Origin: an uncultured Clostridia bacterium
GTDB taxonomy: Bacteria; Bacillota; Clostridia; Christensenellales; Borkfalkiaceae
DNA length: 9,190 nt
Direction: 5' to 3'
Assembly (NCBI GenBank): GCA_946628865.1
Contig: CAMOXE010000058.1
Coordinates: 1-9,190 of the forward strand
A program made the position numbers and the translations under genes. Every line of letters starts with the position of its first letter. Position 1 is the first letter of the stretch. Below the pieces are notes generated by a model that saw only the letters and a program-made list of their open reading frames with translations, was not told the DNA's origin and did no database searches. Positions 1-6,201 of the stretch are shown here, in pieces.

Positions 1-126
1 AGCGGTATCGACTTGAACGGTGATAAGCGGCATGAACAACGGTGCCGCGAGCAGTAATAGCGTTGCAATGATACTGAGTATGCCTTGCAGCGCAAAGACC
101 TTTTTTCTCGTTGATTTTTTTATCAT
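1..126 (-). CDS. N-terminal part of a membrane-anchored or exported protein, cut by the window edge
   Basis: Only the first 42 codons are in the window; the gene runs off at position 1. It starts at an ATG (126-124 on the minus strand) with an AGGAG ribosome binding site at 140-136, nine bases upstream, so the start is well supported. The N-terminus is basic (K3, K4, R7, K8, K9) and is followed by a long hydrophobic stretch from about V10 to V37. That pattern fits a signal peptide or a first transmembrane helix, so the product is probably secreted or membrane-anchored. No family can be assigned from this fragment. It diverges from the XRE regulator at 231 and shares its control region, which contains a perfect TTGACA on this strand, so the regulator may control it. 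It could be one gene of a longer leftward operon. Confidence 0.72.
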   Translation of the reverse strand, partial: MIKKSTRKKVFALQGILSIIATLLLLAAPLFMPLITVQVDTA

Positions 127-160
127 TTGAATATTCTCCTTTGGCTTTTGCCAGACTAAT

Positions 161-188
161 AGTATCATATATAGCCCACATTTGTCAA
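161..188 (-). promoter_or_regulatory. Candidate sigma-A promoter of the divergent minus-strand gene
   Basis: On the minus strand a perfect TTGACA lies at 188-183. GATACT, which matches TATAAT at four of six positions, lies at 166-161 with a 16 bp spacer. Transcription would begin near 154, leaving a leader of about 28 bases. A better -10 match, TATGAT at 169-164, is only 13 bp from the -35 and is less likely. A small dyad (TGGC-TTTT-GCCA, 142-153) sits at the predicted start of the transcript. The -35 lies between two arms of the inverted repeat described separately, so a bound repressor would block it. Confidence 0.5.
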
Positions 189-211
189 GCATATAGGCTA
201 TAATTAGCCCA
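170..211. promoter_or_regulatory. Putative operator cluster (three TAGCCYA half-sites) between divergent genes
   Basis: TAGCCCA occurs at 172-178 and again at 205-211, exactly 33 bp apart, about three helical turns. A third copy lies on the opposite strand at 194-200 (TAGGCTA as read on the plus strand). The first and third copies form a dyad, TATAGCC at 170-176 and GGCTATA at 196-202, flanking the minus-strand -35. The third and second copies form a tighter dyad, GGCTA-TAAT-TAGCC at 196-209, covering the plus-strand -10. This layout suits a small dimeric XRE-type repressor acting on both promoters. That the regulator at 231 is the binder is inferred from proximity only. Confidence 0.5.
199..204 (+). 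promoter_or_regulatory. -10 element of the XRE regulator gene
   Basis: A perfect TATAAT lies 26 bp upstream of the ATG at 231, which would put transcription start near 211 and give a leader of about 20 bases. No good -35 is visible at 16-18 bp: the best hexamers there are CCACAT or CACATT. TTGTCA at 182-187 is only 11 bp away. The promoter may therefore be weak. The hexamer sits inside the GGCTA-TAAT-TAGCC dyad, which is consistent with autorepression. Confidence 0.45.
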
Positions 212-230
212 AAAAAGAGGAGAATTTTTA

Positions 231-473
231 ATGGATACTTATGAAACTGTAAAACGCCGTATTTACGAACTTTGCGAAGAAAGGAAGTGGACGATAAACA
301 GGTTGGCTACCGAATCGGGAATTTCTCGGTCGTCACTTAAAAATATTCTTTACGGAAGAAGCACTAATCCCGGAATCGTTACTATAAAAATAATTTGCGA
401 CGGGTTGAGAATATCGCTGTCGCAATTTTTCTCTTCTCCCGAATTTAACTCATTGGAACAGGAATTGGTCTAA
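231..473 (+). CDS. Small XRE-family helix-turn-helix transcriptional regulator
   Basis: This 80-residue protein is essentially one Cro/C1-type helix-turn-helix domain. Residues 1-19 form the first helix. T21 to S29 and S32 to Y41 fit the scaffold and recognition helices, with the family pattern of LA..SG.S.SSL..I..G, followed by P47 and the packing helix from T51 to L59. There is no separate sensor or dimerisation domain, so effector control is not evident. AGGAG at 218-222 lies eight bases before the ATG, supporting this start. The gene diverges from the membrane-protein gene at 126 and sits next to an operator-like set of repeats, which suggests autoregulation. It is more AT-rich than the genes downstream. 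There is no terminator before the dehydratase promoter at 499, so some readthrough is possible, but that operon has its own strong promoter. Family assignment is firm; the targets are inferred. Confidence 0.88.
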   Translation: MDTYETVKRRIYELCEERKWTINRLATESGISRSSLKNILYGRSTNPGIVTIKIICDGLRISLSQFFSSPEFNSLEQELV

Positions 474-498
474 CGGATTTTTCTTAATGCCAAAACGG

Positions 499-527
499 TT
501 GACAAAGCGCATTATATGTTATATAAT
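499..527 (+). promoter_or_regulatory. Perfect consensus sigma-A promoter of the glycyl radical enzyme operon
   Basis: TTGACA at 499-504 and TATAAT at 522-527 are separated by exactly 17 bp, matching the vegetative promoter consensus at all 12 positions. Transcription should start near 534. A 7 bp inverted repeat with a 3 bp centre (ATTATAT at 511-517, ATATAAT at 521-527) overlaps the -10. It could be an operator or a chance result of AT-richness. The TAGCC half-sites found upstream of 231 are absent here. The leader is only about 22 bases, too short for a riboswitch. Confidence 0.85.
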
Positions 528-546
528 ATATTTAACTAATTATAAT

Positions 547-550
547 GGAG
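547..550 (+). promoter_or_regulatory. Ribosome binding site that fixes the glycyl radical enzyme start
   Basis: GGAG at 547-550 is six bases before the ATG at 557. An in-frame ATG at 545 overlaps this site, has no ribosome binding site of its own and lies only about 11 bases from the predicted transcript start. The start at 557 is therefore preferred. Confidence 0.7.
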
Positions 551-556
551 AATATT

Positions 557-3082
557 ATGGCGGAGTTTTATTCTGAAAAAATCGCAAAATCTCCGAGGAT
601 CGACCTTTTAAAGGCGGACCTTTTTAAAGAAATGCCGCAAATAGAGGCGGACAGAGCGGTGCTTTTGACTAAGTCCTATATGGACACCGAAGGTCAACCG
701 ATAACCCTTCGCCGCGCAAAGGCGTTCGAGTATATATTGGACAATATCCCGATAACGATAAGGGACAGGGAACTTATCGTCGGCTCGGCTACGAAAAGAC
801 CGCGCAGTTGTCAGGTCTTTCCGGAGTATTCGTTCGAGTGGTTAGAGAGCGAATTCGACACGCTCGCAACGCGAACCGCGGATCCGTTCTACATTTCTGA
901 GGACACGAAGAAAACTCTTCACGAGGTATACAAATACTGGAAAGGCAAGACGACGAGCGAACTTGCCACAGCGTACATGACTCCGGAAACGCTCATGGCG
1001 ATAAAGCACAATATGTTTACGCCGGGCAACTATTTTTACAACGGCATAGGACACGTTACGGTAAACTACGCCGAAGTTCTGGCGATAGGCTTTTCGGGAA
1101 TAATCGAGAAAGTCGAAAAAGAGATGGCGACCATGCGCGTTACGGACGCGAACTATTGCAAGAAGAACGTATTTTTGCAGTCGGTGCTTATATCCTTAAA
1201 GGCGGCTATAAGATACGCGGAGAGATATTCGGCGCTTGCTAAGGAACTTGCGGCGAAAGAGGGCGACGCCGCGCGCCGCGCCGAACTCGAAAAAATAGCG
1301 AAAAACTGCGCGAGAGTGCCGAAGTACGGCGCGAAAGATTTTTACGAGGCGTTGCAATCGTTCTGGTTCGTGCAGATGCTTATTCAGACCGAGTCGAGCG
1401 GGCATTCGATCTCGCCGGGGCGTTTCGATCAATACATGTATCCCTACTACCTTATCTCGAGAGAGAACGGCATGACGCGCGAAGAGGCTCAGGAACTTAT
1501 CGACTGCGTCTGGGTAAAATTAAACGATTTGAACAAGTGCAGAGACGCGGCGTCCGCGGAGGGGTTTGCGGGCTATTCGCTCTTCCAGAACCTCATTGCG
1601 GGCGGACAAGACGAGGCCGGCAACGACGCCACGAACGACCTTTCGTTTATGACGATAACGGCGACCGAAAACGTATTTTTGCCGCAGCCGTCGTTCTCGG
1701 TAAGGGTATGGAACGGCTCTCCGCACGAGTTTTTACTCCGCGCGGCGGAACTTACGCGCACGGGCATAGGTTTTCCGGCGTACTATAACGACGAGGTAAT
1801 AATACCCGCGCTCATGTCGAGAGGGCTTACGCTCGAAGAGGCGAGGGACTATAACATAATCGGTTGCGTCGAGCCGCAAAAGGCGGGCAAGACCGACGGT
1901 TGGCACGACGCGGCGTTCTACAATATGATGCGGCCATTGGAGATGGTGTTCAAAAACGGCGTGGAGGACGGCGAAAACGTCGGGCTTTCCACGGGCGACG
2001 TGTCGTCGCTAAAGACGTTTGCGGATTTTTACGGCGCGTATAAAAAGCAAAACGATTATTTCATATCTCTGCTCGTAAACGCGGACAACGCGATAGACAA
2101 CGCGCACGCGACGCTCTGTCCGTTGCCGTTTATGTCGTGTATGGTAGAGGACTGCATAAAGCGCGGCAAGAGCGTCCAAGAAGGCGGCGCGATCTACAAT
2201 TTCACGGGACCGCAGGGCTTTGGAATAGCGAACATGACCGACGCGATGTGGGCGGTAAAGACGCTCGTTTACGAAGAGAAGAAATACACGCTCGAAGATT
2301 TCAAGAACGCGGACAAAGACAATTACGGCAAGGATATGGACGAGCATGCGGCGGAAAAACTCACGCTCGCTATTTGCAAAGAACTCAAAAAACAGGGCAA
2401 AGACCTTACCGAAAGCGATATAAAGACCACTTATGAGACCGTAAGGAAAAATCCTTGTTCCGCCGAGAAAAAGGCGTTTTACGACGAGATGCTTAAAGCC
2501 ATCGACGCTCTTCCCAAATACGGCAACGACGTAAAGGAAGTGGACTCGTTCGCGAGGGATATAGCGTATCTCTATACGAAAGAAGTCGAGAAATACGAAA
2601 ATCCGCGTGGCGGAAGATTCCAAGCGGGGTTATATCCGGTATCGGCGAACGTGCCGCTCGGCGCGCAGACGGGCGCGACTCCGGACGGCAGACTCGCGTT
2701 CACTCCCATAGCCGACGGCGTCGGACCTATGGCGGGCAGAGACGTAAAAGGACCTACCGCGGCGTGCAATTCGGTTTCCACGCTCGATCACTATATCGCC
2801 TCGAACGGCACGCTGTTCAATATGAAATTCCACCCGACCGCGCTTGCGGGCAGACACGGCTTAGAGAATTTCGTAGCGCTCGTTCAAGGCTATTTCGACA
2901 GAAAAGGCTCGCACATGCAGTTTAACGTAGTCAGCCGCGAAACTCTTCGCGACGCGCAAAAACACCCCGAAAAGTATAAAGGGCTTGTGGTAAGGGTCGC
3001 GGGGTATTCGGCGCTGTTCACGACGCTTTCGCGTTCGCTGCAGGAAGATATAATAAGGCGTACCGAACAAGGCTCGTTTTAA
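557..3082 (+). CDS. Glycyl radical enzyme of the B12-independent glycerol/1,2-propanediol dehydratase group
   Basis: This 841-residue protein has the PFL-like fold expected to bear a glycyl radical in the anaerobic cytoplasm. The radical Gly816 lies in a C-terminal RVAGYSALF motif. The thiyl residue is Cys437 in GCVEPQ, with the adjacent catalytic Glu439. Asp451 follows 14 residues after Cys437, and His166 (GIGH), His283 and Ser284 (GHSISPGRF) match substrate-binding residues known in the Clostridium butyricum glycerol dehydratase. The C-terminal part is close to that enzyme throughout. A single Cys at the active site excludes pyruvate formate-lyase, which has adjacent Cys-Cys. The likely reaction is glycerol to 3-hydroxypropionaldehyde, or 1,2-propanediol to propionaldehyde; the sequence does not decide. 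Residues 583-651 are longer than the matching part of the 787-residue C. butyricum enzyme. The start at 557 is chosen over 545 because GGAG at 547-550 fits it. Its activase follows 12 bases downstream. Confidence 0.92.
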   Translation: MAEFYSEKIAKSPRIDLLKADLFKEMPQIEADRAVLLTKSYMDTEGQPITLRRAKAFEYILDNIPITIRDRELIVGSATKRPRSCQVFPEYSFEWLESEFDTLATRTADPFYISEDTKKTLHEVYKYWKGKTTSELATAYMTPETLMAIKHNMFTPGNYFYNGIGHVTVNYAEVLAIGFSGIIEKVEKEMATMRVTDANYCKKNVFLQSVLISLKAAIRYAERYSALAKELAAKEGDAARRAELEKIAKNCARVPKYGAKDFYEALQSFWFVQMLIQTESSGHSISPGRFDQYMYPYYLISRENGMTREEAQELIDCVWVKLNDLNKCRDAASAEGFAGYSLFQNLIAGGQDEAGNDATNDLSFMTITATENVFLPQPSFSVRVWNGSPHEFLLRAAELTRTGIGFPAYYNDEVIIPALMSRGLTLEEARDYNIIGCVEPQKAGKTDGWHDAAFYNMMRPLEMVFKNGVEDGENVGLSTGDVSSLKTFADFYGAYKKQNDYFISLLVNADNAIDNAHATLCPLPFMSCMVEDCIKRGKSVQEGGAIYNFTGPQGFGIANMTDAMWAVKTLVYEEKKYTLEDFKNADKDNYGKDMDEHAAEKLTLAICKELKKQGKDLTESDIKTTYETVRKNPCSAEKKAFYDEMLKAIDALPKYGNDVKEVDSFARDIAYLYTKEVEKYENPRGGRFQAGLYPVSANVPLGAQTGATPDGRLAFTPIADGVGPMAGRDVKGPTAACNSVSTLDHYIASNGTLFNMKFHPTALAGRHGLENFVALVQGYFDRKGSHMQFNVVSRETLRDAQKHPEKYKGLVVRVAGYSALFTTLSRSLQEDIIRRTEQGSF

Positions 3083-3094
3083 GAGGAGACAAAA

Positions 3095-3883
3095 ATGAAA
3101 GAATATTTAACCGTAAAAGGGCGAATATTCGATATGCAGAGATTTTCGGTACACGACGGTCCGGGGATAAGGACGATAGTGTTTTTAAAGGGCTGTCCGC
3201 TAAGGTGCAGATGGTGCTGTAATCCGGAATCTCAGAAATACGATATACAGGAAATGACGCTCGGCGGAAAGACCAAGACCGTCGGGAGGGACGTAACCGT
3301 AGCCGAAGTCATAGACGAAGTCGAAAAGGACAGAGTGTATTACAAGCGTTCGGGCGGCGGCATGACGCTGTCGGGCGGGGAATCGCTTATGCAGCCGGAG
3401 TTTGCGACGGCGCTGCTTAAGGCGGCGAAAGAGCGGAGTATCAACACCGCGATGGAGTCCACGGGGTTTGCGGACTTTTCCGTGATAGAGCGTTACCTTC
3501 AAGACCTCGACTTATATCTGATGGATATAAAGCATATCGATTCTGAAAAGCACAAGGCTTTTACGGGACAACCCAACGAAAGGATTCTGGAAAATGCGAA
3601 AAAAATCGCCGAAAGCGGCACGCGCCTTATAGTGCGCACGCCCGTTATACCGACTTTCAACGCGACCAAAGAAGAGATATCTGCGATAGCGGAGTTTGCG
3701 TCGGGGCTTAAAGGCGTTACCGAAATGCACCTGTTGCCGTATCACAGAATAGGTATGGACAAATACGCGGGGCTTAAGCGGGATTATACGCTCAAAGACC
3801 TCGAGCCGCCCTCGAAAGAACTTATGAACGAACTTTTGGCGGTGGTAAATTCTTACGGACTTAAAGGACAGATAGGCGGATAA
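3095..3883 (+). CDS. Glycyl radical enzyme activase (radical SAM), lacking the ferredoxin-like insert
   Basis: This 262-residue cytoplasmic radical SAM enzyme should cleave S-adenosylmethionine and abstract hydrogen from Gly816 of the upstream enzyme. The [4Fe-4S] cysteines are C34, C38 and C41 in CPLRCRWC. The N-terminal SVHDGPGIRTIVFLKGC block, the SGGESLMQPEF segment for SAM binding, and YLMDIKH are typical of glycyl radical activases. The only other cysteine is C42. Most dehydratase and decarboxylase activases are about 300 residues and carry an insert with two more [4Fe-4S] clusters after the NPESQ segment. Here NPESQ leads within about 25 residues to the next conserved helix, as in the pyruvate formate-lyase activase (246 residues). 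GAGGAG at 3083-3088 is six bases before the ATG. Context makes pairing with the upstream enzyme near certain. Confidence 0.93.
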   Translation: MKEYLTVKGRIFDMQRFSVHDGPGIRTIVFLKGCPLRCRWCCNPESQKYDIQEMTLGGKTKTVGRDVTVAEVIDEVEKDRVYYKRSGGGMTLSGGESLMQPEFATALLKAAKERSINTAMESTGFADFSVIERYLQDLDLYLMDIKHIDSEKHKAFTGQPNERILENAKKIAESGTRLIVRTPVIPTFNATKEEISAIAEFASGLKGVTEMHLLPYHRIGMDKYAGLKRDYTLKDLEPPSKELMNELLAVVNSYGLKGQIGG

Positions 3884-3884
3884 A

Positions 3885-4304
3885 ATGGCTGAAAAGATAA
3901 CCTTAAAAACGGCGCAAGCGCTCAGCGAGGGCGTGCGCAGATATGCGGAATCGCTCGGGAAGAGCGTAGTCGTCGCGGTGTGCAATTCGCAGGGGCGTAT
4001 AATAACGGTAGACGTCATGGACGGCGCGTTTTTGGTAAGTTTTGACGTGGCGACGAAAAAGGCGTATACGTCGGTGGCGGTGAAGATGAGTACGGCGCGG
4101 CTGGGCGAAGAGGTGAAGTCGGGCGGAGCGCTCGAGGGACTGCATAGCGACGAGTTGATATTCTTCGGCGGCGGCGAGCCGCTTAAGGTCGGCGATGAAG
4201 TTATCGGCGGTCTCGGCGTAAGCGGCGGAACGGTAAAAGAAGATACGGACTTTGCGGCGTTCGGTGCGAAACTCTTTGAAGAATTGTATAAAATATTAAA
4301 ATAG
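3885..4304 (+). CDS. GlcG/HbpS (DUF336) family protein, resembling the PduO C-terminal domain
   Basis: This 139-residue single-domain protein has the family layout: an N-terminal helix that scans like the DUF336 start (ITLKTAQALSEG), a central strand pair around VVVAVCNSQGRII, and the glycine-rich C-terminal signature GGLGVSGGTVKEDTDFA at about 107-123. Members include the haem-binding HbpS, GlcG, and the C-terminal domain of PduO in B12-dependent propanediol use. The role is unclear; haem or cofactor binding is known for some members. It has no signal peptide and is probably cytoplasmic. The ATG is one base after the activase stop, with AGGCGG at 3874-3879 serving as ribosome binding site inside the activase gene, so translation is probably coupled. 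It is the last gene before a strong terminator, so it belongs to the dehydratase operon. No catalytic residues are evident. Confidence 0.85.
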   Translation: MAEKITLKTAQALSEGVRRYAESLGKSVVVAVCNSQGRIITVDVMDGAFLVSFDVATKKAYTSVAVKMSTARLGEEVKSGGALEGLHSDELIFFGGGEPLKVGDEVIGGLGVSGGTVKEDTDFAAFGAKLFEELYKILK

Positions 4305-4310
4305 ACATCA

Positions 4311-4352
4311 CCCGTCAAGGCTTAAAAACGTTTTTAAGTCTTGACGGGTTTT
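4311..4352 (+). terminator. Strong rho-independent terminator of the glycyl radical enzyme operon
   Basis: CCCGTCAAG at 4311-4319 pairs with CTTGACGGG at 4340-4348. A G-U pair (4320/4339) joins this to a perfect 18-base palindrome at 4321-4338. The whole makes a continuous stem of up to 19 pairs, less whatever opens as the loop, followed by TTTT at 4349-4352. It begins six bases after the DUF336 stop. There is no A-run on the left side, so it should act only on plus-strand transcripts. Confidence 0.92.
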
Positions 4353-4371
4353 ATCGTATTACGAGTAAAAT
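4341..4371 (+). promoter_or_regulatory. Weak candidate promoter for the radical SAM / RNase G operon
   Basis: TTGACG at 4341-4346, inside the right arm of the terminator, and TAAAAT at 4366-4371 each match the consensus at five of six positions, but the spacer is 19 bp. A promoter is expected somewhere between the terminator and the start at 4417; no better pair was seen in 4349-4416. An alternative is low-level readthrough of the terminator. Confidence 0.25.
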
Positions 4372-4416
4372 TACGCGATATGAGCGCATTTTTACCGCTT
4401 GGACTTTTGTCGGGCT

Positions 4417-6201
4417 ATGGAACTGAACGAGAAGATAAAAAAGATATTAAAGCGGGTAGAAAAGCCCGCGAGATATATAGGCGGGGAATACGGCGAGAGG
4501 GCTTTAAGCCCCTCGGCTTTAAACTACTGTATATGTTTTCCGGACGTATACGAAGTCGCGATGAGCAACTTAAGCATACGCATAGTCTCCGAAGTGATAA
4601 ACCGAGTCGAGGGCGCGGTGTGCGACCGCTGTTTCGCGCCGTGGACGGATTTCGGCGACGAACTGAAAAAAAACGGCGTTCCGCTCTACTCTCTCGGCAT
4701 GAAAATGCCGCTTAAAGACTTCGATATGATAGGCTTTACCCTGCAGTACGAGATGAGTTACACCACGATACTGTATATGCTCGACTTAGCGGGTATACCG
4801 CTTTTAAGAACGGAGCGCGGCGACGACTATCCTATAATTCAGGCGGGCGGACCATGCGCGGTAAATCCCGAGCCGCTTGCGGACTTTATAGATATATTCG
4901 TCATCGGCGACGGCGAAGAGAGCATGCGGGACTTAGCCGAATTAAAACTTAAAATTTCTGACAAACGCGAATTTTTAAAGGCGGCGACGGCGATACAGGG
5001 CGTATACGTTCCGTCGCTTATGGAGGTGGAATACTTCCCCGACGGGAGAATAAAGGGCTTTTCGATAGACAAGCCGATAAAAAAATCGCTTTGCCGCGAT
5101 TTAGACGGCGGTGCGTTTCCCGAAAAAATGCTCGTGCCGAACGTCGAGAGCGTGTTCGACCGCGCGGTCATAGAAGTAATGCGCGGTTGCTATCGCGGTT
5201 GCAGGTTTTGTCAGGCGGGGTTTATTTACCGTCCGGTAAGACCGAGAAAGCCCGAAACGCTGTGCGCTCAAGCGGTAAAACTTATCGAGAACACGGGCTT
5301 TGACGAAGTGGGGCTGAACAGCCTTTCGACGGGCGATTACCCGTACTTAAAAGACCTCATCAAAAAACTCAAATGCGAACTGCCGAAGGACGTAAAACTT
5401 GCGCTGCCGTCGCTGCGCTTAGACAGTTTCGACGGCGAATTCGTGCAGGAAACCAAGAAAAATTCGCTTACCTTTGCGCCCGAGGCGGGTACGCAACGCC
5501 TTCGCGACGTTATAAATAAAGACATCACCGAGGACGACGTCGAACGCGGACTTAACATGGCGTTCGAGAACGGATATTCGGGGATAAAACTCTATTTTAT
5601 GTTCGGTCTGCCGACCGAAACCGACGAGGATATTTACGGAATATCCGACATAGTCGCCAAAATCCGCAAGATATATTCCGCGAACAAAAACAAAGAGCGC
5701 AACTTAAGAATAAGCGTAAGCGCGTCGACGTTTATACCAAAGCCTTTTACGCCCTTCCAATGGGAGGCGCAGATAACCGAAGAGGACGTAAAGCACAAGG
5801 CGGGACTGCTCCGCGAGAAACTGTTTTATCGCAACACGAATTTAAGTTGGAACGACTTTGCTCTTTCGGAGATAGAGGCGGTGCTTGCGCGCGGCGACAG
5901 AAAAGTCGGCAAAGTGCTTTATTCCGCCTATAAAAAAGGCTGTTATTTCGACGGCTGGTCTGACAAATTCGATCCCGAAAAGTGGAACGCGGCGTTTGAA
6001 GAGAACGGCGTGGACAAGCGTTTTTATACGCGGGAGTGGGGCGAGGACGAGATACTGCCGTGGGATTTTATCGACTGCTTTATCGACAAGAAATTCCTGC
6101 TTAAAGAACGCAAAAAAGCGTATGCGGGGGAAGTTACGGGCAGTTGCAAGCAAGGCTGCAAGGCTTGCGGAATACAAAAAACTTTCAGGTGCGACGTATG
6201 A
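4417..6201 (+). CDS. Radical SAM protein of the TIGR03960 type (B12-binding-like N-terminus)
   Basis: This 594-residue protein has the TIGR03960 architecture. The N-terminus carries the family's PARYIGGEYG segment at about 16-25. Residues about 30-215 form a cobalamin-binding-like domain without an obvious DxHxxG motif. The radical SAM core follows, with C258, C262 and C265 in GCYRGCRFC. The extreme C-terminus holds another CX3CX2C set (C577, C581, C584), which may bind metal. Function is uncharacterised; the constant link to DUF2344 and RNase E/G suggests RNA or ribosome-related work. An upstream in-frame TTG at 4399 would add six residues. The ATG at 4417 is preferred because it matches the usual start position of the family, although neither has a clear ribosome binding site. 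The next gene overlaps by an ATGA. In some relatives the two are one fused protein, but here they are separate. Confidence 0.88.
   Translation: MELNEKIKKILKRVEKPARYIGGEYGERALSPSALNYCICFPDVYEVAMSNLSIRIVSEVINRVEGAVCDRCFAPWTDFGDELKKNGVPLYSLGMKMPLKDFDMIGFTLQYEMSYTTILYMLDLAGIPLLRTERGDDYPIIQAGGPCAVNPEPLADFIDIFVIGDGEESMRDLAELKLKISDKREFLKAATAIQGVYVPSLMEVEYFPDGRIKGFSIDKPIKKSLCRDLDGGAFPEKMLVPNVESVFDRAVIEVMRGCYRGCRFCQAGFIYRPVRPRKPETLCAQAVKLIENTGFDEVGLNSLSTGDYPYLKDLIKKLKCELPKDVKLALPSLRLDSFDGEFVQETKKNSLTFAPEAGTQRLRDVINKDITEDDVERGLNMAFENGYSGIKLYFMFGLPTETDEDIYGISDIVAKIRKIYSANKNKERNLRISVSASTFIPKPFTPFQWEAQITEEDVKHKAGLLREKLFYRNTNLSWNDFALSEIEAVLARGDRKVGKVLYSAYKKGCYFDGWSDKFDPEKWNAAFEENGVDKRFYTREWGEDEILPWDFIDCFIDKKFLLKERKKAYAGEVTGSCKQGCKACGIQKTFRCDV

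Noticed and set aside
182..204. TTGTCA and TATAAT as a -35/-10 pair for the XRE gene
   Set aside because: The spacer is only 11 bp, too short for a sigma-A promoter; the TTGTCA overlaps the perfect TTGACA read on the other strand.
541..546. Second TATAAT as an alternative -10 for the glycyl radical enzyme operon
   Set aside because: No -35 lies at the right distance, and transcription would start within or after the ribosome binding site.
2009..2623. 204-codon minus-strand open frame inside the glycyl radical enzyme gene
   Set aside because: It is wholly antisense to a gene with clear catalytic motifs, has no ribosome binding site and resembles no family; codon bias of the real gene keeps the opposite frame open.
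557..3082. Pyruvate formate-lyase or choline trimethylamine-lyase as the identity of the glycyl radical enzyme
   Set aside because: Pyruvate formate-lyase needs adjacent Cys-Cys, absent here. The GCVEPQ...GWHD block with D451, H283/S284 and the C-terminal part match glycerol/propanediol dehydratase better than the choline enzyme, and no microcompartment genes accompany it.
3512..4318. 268-codon minus-strand open frame across the activase and DUF336 genes
   Set aside because: It spans two convincing genes and the terminator stem, its product is low-complexity and it has no start signal.
4341..4715. Plus-strand 124-codon frame starting in the terminator
   Set aside because: It overlaps the radical SAM gene in another frame, is arginine/lysine-rich in the manner of shadow frames, and lacks family resemblance.
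6144..6197. Upstream extension of the DUF2344 gene to the ATG at 6144
   Set aside because: The extra 18 residues overlap the cysteine-rich end of the radical SAM gene and are not family-like; ATG 6198 has a ribosome binding site and the ATGA overlap.
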